A stretch of 64,000 bases of DNA from Oreocharis arfaki. Its lineage: Eukaryota > Chordata > Aves > Passeriformes > Paramythiidae. The notes below the pieces were generated by a model. The model ran no database searches. It saw nothing but the letters and a program-made list of their open reading frames with translations, and was not told the DNA's origin. The stretch spans positions 6,804-70,803 of the forward strand of contig VZRR01003432.1 of NCBI GenBank assembly GCA_013398015.1. The letters are read 5' to 3'. Shown piece after piece: positions 23,857-35,500 of the stretch (positions are counted from its first letter, which is position 1; the number at the start of each line of letters is the position of its first letter). Both the position numbers and the translations under genes were made by a program.

Positions 23857-25739
23857 GCTCCAAGATCCTGGAAAACTGTAGGAATGTATAAGTAAAGGGA
23901 AACTGAGGTTGGTGAATGGCTGTTTGCTGCAGAGAAAGAACAGTTTTTCCATTGTAGAATAAAAACATACTTCGGGGACCAAATGCATTTTTCATTTGAG
24001 TGGTATAGTCTTGTAATCATTCAATATCCACATCTGTTGATCAGGAGAGTCCTGCCCACAGAAGGGCTGCAGAATGGACAGCAGTGCATGTTTCCTCAAA
24101 TTAAAAAGTGGGAAAAAGATCCTGTACTGATAGATCACTTTTCAGTGTGTCAGTAGAGTGCATTCAATTCTTTACCCTCACTCCTTCTCTGATAATGCTC
24201 AACACTGTGAAGTAAAATGGAAGAAAACCCAATGGTTAATGTGCCACTGTGGAGCTTTGTAACTCTTAATATATCAGTGAACAACAAAGAAAGCCAATTG
24301 TCCTGGCAAATGTTTTAAAAAGGCAAGGATTTGCACAGGGCTTTATAACACAGCATAATAACATTTAGCTAAATGGAGGCAGTCTTGCAGGGTGCTGTAC
24401 AAGAAAGAAGATCAAGCCATAAATGAAGCATGCCCTATATAAAACAGAGAATTAATATAAATTTAAGGAAGTCATTAGGATTTAGGTTGGACATTAACAA
24501 AAGATGGCTCACTTACAAATCTACTACTGTTTAATATCCCCGATAGCAAGTTATGATTCTAATATTATTGCAGATAAAATTCAGTTTAGTATCAAATTTT
24601 GTCTTAAAGTGGGAAGGTAAGAAATGTAATTAAAATTTTTATCTAATCTAGAGATTTTTTAATGGCAGCTGCAGTAGAAATTTTTACAGAAGTAAATCTT
24701 TATTGCACAAAAACTCAATATTAAGAATAATTTTATATATGCTGTTGAAAATTCTTACCGAGATTAACTTTGAAAAACCCTTACAGAGGACCCCAAAAGA
24801 AAACCCCCTAAACCTAAAAACCCCCAGTGTTCTTTATCTTCTAATATTCCTTGGAATATCTTTGTTGAGGCTTGCTTCTCATTTTAATAGAGACAAGAAA
24901 AGGACCAAGGCTATTGCTAAACTTTTATTAAAATGCTCTTCATATTTCAGATGAGAACTGACCAAGTGTTTTGCATCAAACACCTTTCTCCTTCACATGT
25001 CTTGTGGAAACCCTGTTCTTCCACTGTGCCCACAAGGATCCCTTATATATGTTGAATAAAGTTTGACTCTCCCTCACAGCACCTTAAAATCAGTGAGGCT
25101 GTTTGAAGAGAAACAGTGTGTGAACAGGACTACAACTCACCCTAGTCTGTGTGAATAGGAATACAAGAATCTCTTGGAGGACATTAAAGCAGAGATAGTA
25201 GAAAAATGGTGTTGTTTATATCATATATGAACATGTTTGTGTATTTCCTTTGCTGGTCCTTTCACAGACTACATGCATTCTGGTGCTTAGCTACAGAATT
25301 AAAATCTGGATATCTTATGCTTTTTCTCAGTTATTCTAAACACAGCTAAAGCTAATTGTTGTTGGAGAGGAAACTAGAGATGGTTATGATGCTCTACAGA
25401 GTCTGAGCAAATAAATCTAGGAAAAAGAGGAAACTCAATTCAAGTGCAAGTCCACAGCACATAGCTCACCTACATGAGCTTGTTTCTTGTGTTACTTGTG
25501 GTTTTGGATATTTTCAGCTGCCCCAGGGTGCACACTGCTGAGCAGTCTTTGAACCTCTTCTGCACTGATTTTTCATTCAGTGTTTGTTGTGTGAACCTTT
25601 TCTGGTGTCATGAAAGCCCTGGTTCCTCTGAAGGTTAAAATTTCTGTTTGATTCCTTTAGTTTCTTTGCAGCCATGTTCATTTTGAAGTTTTCAAGCTTA
25701 TTTAGGAAAATTTCTCTTGGGTCTGTGATGATTTGCTCT

Positions 25740-26083
25740 CAGTCTCTCCAACTACTTGAAAGGAAGAGGTGCCGAGGTGGGAGGAGGTCTCTTATCCCAA
25801 GTAACAAAAAATGGGACAAGAGGAAATGGTCTCAACTTGTGCCAGAGGAGGTTTAGATCGGACATTCAGAAAAATTTCTTTCCTGCAAGGGCTGTCAAGC
25901 ACTGGAATAGGCTGTCCAAGGGAAGTGGTGGAGTTACCAGCCCTGGAGGTGTTTAAAGGATGAGCAGGCAGCTGCTCATAGATGTGGTTTAGTGGTGGAC
26001 TTGACAGTGATGGATTAATGGTTAGACTCAATGACCTTAGAGGTCTTTTCCAACCTAAACCATTTTATGATTCCATCCTTCTA
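25740..26083 (+). mobile_element. CR1 LINE, 3' end fragment
   Basis: The copy begins in the end of the ORF2 region ('ctccaactacttgaaagga', 'gtgccgaggtgggaggagg', 'tctcttatcccaagtaaca'). It continues 'ggacaagaggaaatggtctc', 'gccagaggaggtttagatcg' and 'agcactggaataggctg', and ends 'aatgaccttagaggtctttt' and 'ccaacctaaaccattttatg'. This tail differs from that of the 4.5-kb copy, so the two belong to different CR1 subfamilies. It is moderately preserved and 5'-truncated. Confidence 0.95.
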
Positions 26084-29000
26084 TTTGATGAACTCATTTA
26101 ATCAGCCTTGGGTGGTATTGACAAGTCATACAAGCATATAACTTCTAGTTATTTCAGATTATTCCAAAACCAGCAGGAAGAATTGATTATAAAAAATTTT
26201 TACTTCTTTGCACCACTACATTGTTCCTTCAATAATGAGAATGCAATGTTTCATTTTTGTATTTCCATGCAAAAAAGCTAAGCAACCTTAGTGGGTGAGC
26301 ATCTATTCTGGAAGCACAGTGGTTAGATTTGCCTTCAAGTCAGGTCGTTGCTTAGAAGAAGAGCTTCCTTCATTACCATGTTAGAAAATCAAAGGGAATT
26401 GGTCTCTTCTGCTCCATATTCAGGAGCTGACTAAAATGTCCTCTTTTTCAGAAGTGTTGAGCTCTTTCAGAACCCAGTGTGGAAGGGCTACAGGTGGTTA
26501 ACAACGAGAGCTTAAACCACATCTGCTAAACAGACTAAATATTGATTTTGAAACTTCAATGTAACCAGGAAAGCTTTGACATTTCAAACTAATAATACTG
26601 GGCAGATTTTTTTATGCATTAATGATCTTTCTGAAAGTGGTTTTACCCTTTGGAATGGGGAATGGCATCTTTGGGGATTAAATGTGTTGTACAAGCACAA
26701 TTAATTGGACTACATTTTGTCATTTAGTTCTCCAGGATTGTTTTCACCCAGTAGCAGTGAGACTGGCTGCTACGGAACTGTCCCAAAATGTGTTATTAAA
26801 TTCTCTGACCCTCTAAGATAGAGGTTGCATATGAACTGCCTGCTGTGACTGTCCCTGGCCCATTCTAGCTCTCAAGCTCTTCCAGAGAGTATTTTGGAGA
26901 GGGGCAAAGCCATCAGACATGGCCCAAACTGCACTGGAATAATTTAATAGTGCAAATTTACAGGGCAGACAATTGATTTCCACGGCTTGGGAGCCTTCCT
27001 TGTAACTGTTTAACTTACAAGTATAGACATAGCTGTAGTGTCCAGACATGCCATCACTGACTTCATTGATACAATTTGTGCCATAATTGCACGTAAGCCT
27101 CTGAAAAAGGTTTATTTGTTGTGGGATATGGAGCCCACACCACAGGGTGCTTTACAGCTGAGGAGCTGAGATATGGGGGAAATAAAGCTTGGACTCCTAC
27201 ACACAGCTACTTTAAGCTTCAACCAAAAAAGCAATTTTCAGATTGCCTCTGTGTTCGATAAAGCTGTGGAAGAACCCAGGGGAGAGTTTATGCATACCAG
27301 ATAGAGATGTCTGTAGAGGGAGACTAAAGTCCACTCGGGCTGGGGCTGAGTTGCACTGTGAGTTTCTGTGTTGATGAGGTGGGACAGAACTCCTGGCTTA
27401 GTTGCTACAGCCACATCGCTGCTGCGGGACTCTGCACCTAGGCTGGAACAACTTGCAGAAAGTTATGTGCTGAGTCAGTGTCAAGCCAGGAAGGCAGTGT
27501 CAAAAGGAAGTTTTTTCAGCCCTAGGCAAGAGGTAAGGTTGGTCATATGATGTTGTTGTCACACCAAGGGTGCTGAGACAGACTTAAATGTTTAAAGTTT
27601 TATTCGTGGAGTCTGTAGCTGATGGCACATACCCACTCTAAAATTACTGTTGTGAAAAATACAAAGGAGAGAAAGAAAGAGAACAGGTAAAGCAAACACC
27701 CATGGATGGCCATAAAGAGGTGCAAGAGAGTGTCCAGTGAAGGTATCTGCCGTTGATCCTCTGCAGGTGATGCTAATGATGCTAATTTTCCACCATGTTT
27801 TTCCACAGTGACCGTATGCCTTTCATTGTGATCTGTTCAAACTCCCTTCTGGAATGGGCTCTGAATGAGCCCGAGTGTTTCACAGTAAGCTTGGGTATAT
27901 ATTACAAGTCTAACTGGAAATTCAACTCTCTGTTATTATATATCCATTATTTAACTGACTCATTTATGCTTTTTATTTAATGTAAGCTTCAAGCTACAAA
28001 AGAAAGGGGTGGGGGGGAAGAGCAAGGGGAAAGAAGGAGTCATTCTTACTCTGGTGACAGTGTGTTCCCATGAGAAATCAGAGGTAAGAATAATGTCCGC
28101 GTTTGCAGGTGCAACGCCTTGAGAATAACACCATGAAAACAACAGCAGGAGAACAGGTTAAAACACTGCAGCAGCTTTGGTGAAAGGTAACAGACCTGCA
28201 AGTGGAAGACAAACAGCAGAACTGCAAAGAAAAGGACCCGAGCAATACAAGGTGAAGGCATTCTGAAGCATCTTAGCGCCTGCCCTTCTCTCTTCACTCC
28301 GGCTGTGTTCTTACCTCCTCCAGCACCTCTGCAAGAAGCAGGTAGGAGCAACAAAGGTTTTTTTTGCGTGGGTTCAGGTGATCATAACCACAGGCCCAAT
28401 AGTTCCTTGTGCATCAGCAAGGAATAATTGTCTTCTGTTATTAGAAAAAAATCTTAGACCGCTTTATTAGATTTAATACATCTGTCTTCACGATTTTACA
28501 CATCTCTCTTTCTCTAGATTTATTAGATGTTATACATTTCTTATGTTCACAATCACCCAAAATCACTGAATCAATTTTTGTAAGAGAAGGTTTGCAACCA
28601 CAGGTTTATTCTCAGGCCAACTGTATCATATTTAAAAGTCTGTTCCTGATAAATCTGTGATTTCCTCAATGTTCACTTATTTTACACCATCTGAGGATAG
28701 AGCCCTCTGGCTACAAGCACTAGCTAACTGCTGTTCCAAGCCGTAAAATCCATTACAATATTTACTTGGCATGTGTTTTGCACAATAACAATGTTCCAGG
28801 ACAGTAAACTTTTTGAGGGTAGTAAATTCACAATATTTCCCTGGTTGCAGTTACATATTTCAGTCTGCTGCCATGTGCTGCAGATCTTCCCGAGTCTGGC
28901 AAAGTTCCACATGTTTTAACAAAATTGTTGGTGGTGTGTATAATTTCTTTACTTAGAATCCAGTTGGAGATGTTTATTATTATTGGTCGAAGATGTCAAA

Positions 29001-32000
29001 TTCAATGGAAAGAAAATCCCAAATAGACCTTGAGAGTGCTCCTTCTTTGCATTTTCAAATGTGAGACTGCAGCTGGTACTGTGATTGCTGGAGAAAGCTC
29101 AGTGTAAGCCTAGAGGCAGGAAGCTGGGAGGAGAGCAAAGCAGCAGGGAGATTATGGCACTTGTCACTCACAAAACAGAGTCCCAGGATGTCTAACCACA
29201 GCGGATTTTGGAAGAATTCAGCCTGAGCAGATTTGGGGGACTATGAGAAGCTTCTCTCAGTGAAAGGTGATGTGGGAGACCATGGAAGGGCATTTGCCTG
29301 TGTGCAAAACAAATGGCTGCTGAAAGCTGACACCTTCTGCAGAGTGAGATGGCTTTGCTTGCATTTTGTATGAAATGTTATTCTTTGAAAATACAGGTAA
29401 TGAGGCAGGCCTAGGGCAGATTCAGCAAATTTATGAGTGACAACTAGTGAAAGAAGCTGTCAGCTATTGTAGTAAATCTGTGTTGAGGTGGGGACTGATA
29501 AATACTGCTGGTTACATCAAATACTGAGAAGCTGGTAGCAGTTGACAGAAGCCTCTAATTCCTCCAAATCGAGCTGGACTTGGTCATAATGACAAATACA
29601 CTAATTAGTCCCCAACAGCAGGAATGTACGTGCCAGGCCCCTGGTCTGGGTGGCAATTGTTGTACAGGATGAAAAGGGAGAGGTGGGGAGAAGTTTGTGT
29701 GTATATGCACACATGTACATCCACCCATCCATACAGAAGTTGTTTGTGACGTGTGACAAATACATGTAACGTGATGTATTCCACCATGAAGTATGCAGAA
29801 AGAAAGGAGATGTGGTAAATTTGGCTGAGTGCCCCACTGGCTGTTGTTGGACAGTGTTGTGCTGCTTTGCCTGTGGCCAGTCTACCTGAACCAAGGAAAT
29901 GTGAATGATCACTTGGGTGCCAAACTAAGTTCTTAGCAAAACAGAGCAATGGTCATTTCTGGAGAAGTCAAAATCTGAAGAAAAGCCATTAAATCACTAT
30001 GGGTTACACAACCTCCTCCTAATTCAGTTGTTATTCAGTTGTTATTCTCTGACAGTGATCGAAGCGGGGGAAGTACAACCAGAAGAGAACAGAGTAAAAC
30101 TTACTGTTCTGATTTCTGGGAATCTTTAGTAGTTTAAAAAGATCATTTCTCTCTCTTTATTTCTCTCTCCTTAAAACTTCAGTGAACTTCTGAAAGTCCC
30201 ATGTAGGGATTCTCATGGTGTTCTATCCTGTGATGTAGAGTCAGGGAGGCTCAGACATGGCTCCTATTTCACGGCAGTATAAATAAATGATGGATAGAAA
30301 GAGATGATGTCTACAGCAAGTGTTGTCCTGGTACTTGTGGAAAATATGAGGATGAATTTCTTAGGTCAAGTGAGTCAACAATGAACTCCATCAGAATTCA
30401 GTTTTCAATTCTTCAGCATCTAAATATTTCATGCTGTACACAAAACAATGGTGACTTCAGGGACAGTTAGTTTTCTTTTCAAAGAGGTCTTCTGCATTGC
30501 TATTTCGACATTTTCTTTGGTTCCTTGTTGAGCAAGGGGAATTTAATCATTCATTCTGTTATCCTTGCCCAGGATTACAAGAAGTGACATCTTGTTTCCA
30601 TTTTCCTGCCTCCAGTTCGCCTGAGACACTCAGGCTCTGAATATAAGATCAGTCTTGATTAGATTTCTAGAGATATGTGTATTGAGGCAAACTGTATCTC
30701 GTTCTGCACTCAGGTTCTGCATCTCAATTTCGAGAATATTTATTATTAATATCATTGCTGCTTATCATCTCCTCTGATATTAAGACTGTAAAGTCAGGTA
30801 GTATTTGACTTTGAAAAGTCTGTTCCAACTTGTACCACCAATTCAAAAGTTCTATTTACCATAAAAAATAAACTTAGTATGCAGCAGAATAGATCAACTG
30901 GACTGACCTGTTGATAGATTTTTTTTTTTTAATTTGGCACCCAGACTATTGTAGACTCTTGCAGAAAGAATTCACTCTCAAAATTCATTTGTGAATACTT
31001 GAAAAGAAGATTTTGTCCTTACATATTTCATATCACATCCCTTTGCAGATCTCGTTAAGAACAGAATATGAACAAATTGTGAATACAATACTCTGAAAAG
31101 TAGTTGCTTAGGAAGGAAAAATTGGTAACAGATGACTACCAGAGTAGCAGAATATGTTACTCTGAGATACAGAATCTGAATTTCAATTTTGATTCTTGAG
31201 AAATTGCATTAAAAATTAATAATACAACCATATTAACCACTAGAAGATTTAGGCATGGATTAGTTTCTCTTCACTGCTGTTTTCTTTTGGGGGTGGGGCA
31301 GGACTTCGAGGGTTTTTTCTAAAATGAAATCATTATCTACTTAAAGCTGGAATTGCCTCTAAGGAGGTCTCAGAAGAGTCTTCATAGAAAGAAAAGCACC
31401 TGGACCTGGCCAAGCTCAAGTGGAGCCAGTCAACACGCACTGATTTTAACCACTGAGAGATCTGATTTGCTGCTCATCAGGCTTGGAAATAGGTTCAATG
31501 CCCCCTTAGATAAGTGGTTACTGTGTCTCACCTTCCGTGTCAGTGCCCATTTTACATGGGAAAATGCCAGGTAGCTCCTTGCGGTCCAGTTTTGTGCGGA
31601 GCAGAGTGCATGGTGATAGCCAGGACACAGAAATCATCAATCTACTGTGGGTCAGCTTCTTAGACTGGTCTAACTTCTCAACTATGGTAGCAATAGTCAG
31701 TCAGAGACTTCAATTCCAGGCCATGAGATGAGTCTTACTTGGGGTCAGATTTCTCAGTTTGAAAAAGTTGTAGCTAGGAGATGGTCAGAAAAAAAATAAA
31801 CAAAGACAACTTCAAACACATGAAGTTGGTTTTGGTCCCCTATTACATCTTAGAGAAGGTACTGGATCCCCAACCCACCCAGTTCCAAGGCACTATTTTA
31901 TAGCCACGCATCATGTTGTGGTTCAAGTATGTCCCTGTTTGCTCCTGATGTACTGGGTCCCTGGGCTTGGAAAGGAGGCTGTTTGCTGCTGTGCTGCCAT

Positions 32001-32427
32001 TTTAATATTCCATCTTAAGAGACAATCCTAGCTCTGACTGCTGCATATCAAGTAACATCTATATTTACTATGCAGGAAATAAGCAGTGAAAATCCACTCG
32101 CATTACAATGTTTTAATTCTTGACTTGTTCTGGCTCCTGTACCCTGAGGCTAAGGAAAGGTACTTTTTGATGCCTGTCAGAAGTAGCTGCCTCATGAGAA
32201 AGGTGGATGCTTTCTGGTCAGGATTTTAGCTGGGGGGTCAGCATGTCTTCACAAGGACAAGTCACTCATGCCCTTGGGGCAGCCCTGATGAGTGGAATGC
32301 ATTTTCTCATAAGTGGAAGATAAGTAGGCATCTTCATATATATTATTTGCCAGTATAATTAATAGATGCCTGTATTTATGTATCAGAGCTGAGTGATGAT
32401 GACAAAAAATTGCTCAGTGTTCAATGT
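26084..32427. other. Non-genic sequence without recognised repeats
   Basis: About 6.3 kb in which I recognise neither gene nor transposon. A 12-T run lies at 30919-30930. A minus-strand frame at 27600-27806 ends in a hydrophobic stretch whose stop overlaps an AATAAA; it is discussed among the findings. An 'attcagttgtt' direct duplication lies near 30022-30046. Confidence 0.5.
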
Positions 32428-32486
32428 GTCAAAATATTAAATAAGACTCGGATACCTGAGTCAAAATACTAAATAAGATTCGAATA
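32428..32486. repeat. Short tandem duplication, 32-bp spacing
   Basis: Bases 32428-32454 recur at 32460-32486 with 24 of 27 positions identical. The three differences are all transitions. The second copy runs into the left arm of the hairpin that follows. The pair looks like a local duplication that has since diverged, or part of an unrecognised element. Confidence 0.8.
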
Positions 32487-32527
32487 TTTATTGCAGCCTG
32501 AGCCCCAAAAGGCTGCAATAAATATTT
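32482..32527. repeat. Perfect 17-bp inverted repeat (hairpin)
   Basis: The left arm at 32483-32499 ('aatatttattgcagcct') is perfectly complementary to the right arm at 32510-32526 ('aggctgcaataaatatt'), with a 10-base loop ('gagccccaaa'). A G-T wobble at 32482/32527 adds one more pair. The arms are not low-complexity throughout, so chance is unlikely. Function unknown. Confidence 0.92.
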
Positions 32528-35500
32528 CCAGCTTTCCACTAGTTCCCGTTCTAGCTGTCACACTCTCCTTTGTTCTGATTAATAGAATCAACCTTTTGAA
32601 GTTAAAAGTAAGAAATAATTTTAAATGGTGAAGAGGGACATCTGTAGTAAATGCATATTCTCTTCAGTCCAGAGGAAGTGAGTGATGTAAGAGACTTTGG
32701 AGTCTCTGTTTCAACAGGAGATTTAAGCATGTGAACATGTGAAAGATATTTTCCCGCATCTCATCTCTATTCCCCCTTTCTAATGGATATGCACTCATAC
32801 TTTGTTCAAAACCTATGTCTGTTGTCTTTTACACTCAGTCTGCACAGATAACAGCTTTCACAGATATCAGGATGGCAAACCCCATACCTCAGAAATGTTT
32901 TACATTGTTTTGTTTCCTATTGTTCCTCAGTTTTTCCAGCGTCTTTGATCACGTTGTGAATATGCTCCGAAAGAAGTGCATTCACTCAGTTTAGCACAAG
33001 AAGGGGGCAGATTCCCTGCAGTTGTGGAAGAGTTGTTCACAGAAGGCTAAAGTTTGTTGGCAAACCTTTAGCTGTCAGGCAGGTCTCTAAAACAAACAAC
33101 CACAGCTGGCAGTAGCTGCTCTTTCCATCTTGGACAAGAAATGTTCGTTCCATAAGCCTGTCTGCCCAGGTTAACAGTAGAGTCAGTTCACACCATGTCC
33201 TGATGCTGCCCTCTGCACCTTTGCCGTGGGGTTTATAGGAAAATCCCTTGCACCTGTGGTCTCTATTAGCCATAGCATGTATTGACGTTAGTAAAATGCA
33301 TGATCTTTGTGAACCACATTAACATCCCCAGATGTTTCTGCCAATGAAGGTCTTTAGACAGCGACCATTAACTCACGACAATTATGCTGGTGAAGGTGAG
33401 TTTATGTGTTTTCAAAAGTGAGGTTTACTGCTTGTGAGGAATCTGCCATTGCTTTGTTAATTTTTTTGGATAGGCTACAAGCAATCTTTGTCTCTTAGCG
33501 TTAGACGCTATAGAGCAGACTTTGCACAGTTTAAGCTCCAGAGTTTTAATCCTTAGGTAGATTCCCAGGTATGGAAGAACCTGTTTATGAGAATACAGAG
33601 AAGGTGTATATGACAATCTCAGGTACACACATCTACTTTGCAGACACCTCTACTTTGCAGAGTCAGGAGAGACTTAGAATCATTGCTTCTGGACCTGCTC
33701 AAAATAACAAAACGCTTTAAGTAATAGAGGAAAGACTATTAGGAAGACTTGCCTATTAGTAAGTCATGAAAAGGAGTAGGACTGAGGGTAGTGCCACTTC
33801 CACAGGTTGGTTAAAGTGTTGATAATGCTGGTCCACAGGGACACACTAGGGAGCACTCAAGGAGCATTGGCATCTGCTGTTTCTCAGACTGAATGTTCTT
33901 TAAAGCCAATCAAAAGTAGAAGTACTAGTGGTAGAAAGAGTGGAATCACTGAGCAAAAGAATAATGGGGAGATTAGTCAGAAAAGCTGTCAGAGTATTCA
34001 GGCCTGGGTTCTTGTTCTTAATATTTAAACACCTGAAAGTCTGCTTGCACCGTACTTTGTCATGATTTAAGTAAACAAAATCCTTAACAGTTGGAGCAAT
34101 GTAGGATGATCTGTAGCTGCAGCCACTAGGGACACGCCAGAGACGTGGGAAATCCCACACAGTGACTAGTGCCAGGCTGGACTCCAGCATGAGGATGGCA
34201 GTCAGGTATTGTAAGAAATACAAGCCAGAGCCTGAAGTCAGAAAAATCAGTGCTGTTTTTAAATTGGTGGCTGTGGGAAAGTTGAGTGACCAAAATCTTG
34301 GCAGTCAGAACACTATGGAAAACAGGAGAGAACAGTGGGTCCAGGCCGAAGCCAGGTGATCTGTCTCAAAGTGTAAACCTTGGTTATTGGATGGTCACTC
34401 TGAAACGAGGACTCAGGACCCCAGCATCAGTATTCAGAGTAAGCAGTCATGACTGTGTGGGTAGAAGATGGCTACAAGGGTGAGACATGTGCCAAGTACC
34501 ATGTTGAGCAGCAGAAAGCACACAGCTCATATAGCACAGCTCACCCAGCTCTCCTGGCTGGCCGAAGAGCTGAAATGAGGCTCTGGTCCCTGTTGCAGAA
34601 CTCAGTTTCCTGGGTCCTGACAGTGGAATTGCTGAATTGCAACATGAAGAACTCTCACCAAAGTTGCAATGACCATTCATAAAAATGTGCATGACCACTG
34701 ATGCCTGAAAAACAGACCCTTTATTTGTGTTTTCAAGTGCCTTCGGGAGCAGGGCACTCAGCCACGCCTTAGGAGAGTGGAATCTGTCTGCAGCTTATCA
34801 AAACTATATCCCTGTAACAGCACTCATTATGAATGTATGTTCTTTAATTCCATCATTTGAAGTGATCCCTATGGATCTCAAAACAAAGCAATGTGTGACC
34901 TTCATGGTGGAATTAGACCAGCCAGAAACACCTCGTAGAACAAGAGTGGTATGGCAGTGCTGAATGATTTGGTACTTGTAAAGAATTTGTTCTAAATCCT
35001 CGTGAAAAACAGAAAGAATAATCTGTTTCAAGCAGTTTTTCTCATTTGGGAATATACTAGAGCAGATTATGGAGTCTTGGAATGAATTCATTCTTAAAAC
35101 ACATGATTCTTCGAACATCGATCCCACTGCTGCAAATAAAGATTAAAACTTTGTGAACAAGTTGCCAAAAGACAAATGTTGTGGAATTACTCCTTTTTTT
35201 ATTATGCTGTGCTCAATTCCAAGCACCAGAGATACCACACTTTGTTGTTCATGATCCACAAGTGAAATGCAGTAAATGACGGTATGTGAGCCTTGTCCTA
35301 ACACAAATCACATCAATGGCCTTTAAAAGGACATAATTATGGGACATGAGGAATCTGTGGGACAAATGTGTAGCCTGTGTGTAAAAGGAGTATGTGATGC
35401 CACTTATCCTGGCCTTCATCATACCCATCAATGTGTGCTCGTCTCGCTCCTGCAAAGCCTTTCCTTCCTGTGTTCAAGCAACAATACCTCACATATCTGC

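Larger units (their letters stand above)
21301..25739. other. Non-genic sequence
   Basis: No gene recognised. It contains a 16-T run at 22586-22601, an AAAAC-type simple repeat at 23831-23856, and AT-rich stretches at 24.2-25.0 kb. Predicted frames (up to 92 codons) are not supported by any domain. Confidence 0.5.

Noticed and set aside
27600..27806. Sarcolipin or another small SERCA-regulating peptide gene
   Set aside because: Only a loose resemblance of hydrophobic residues. The N-terminal part and the usual C-terminal end do not match, and the stop lies within the polyadenylation signal.
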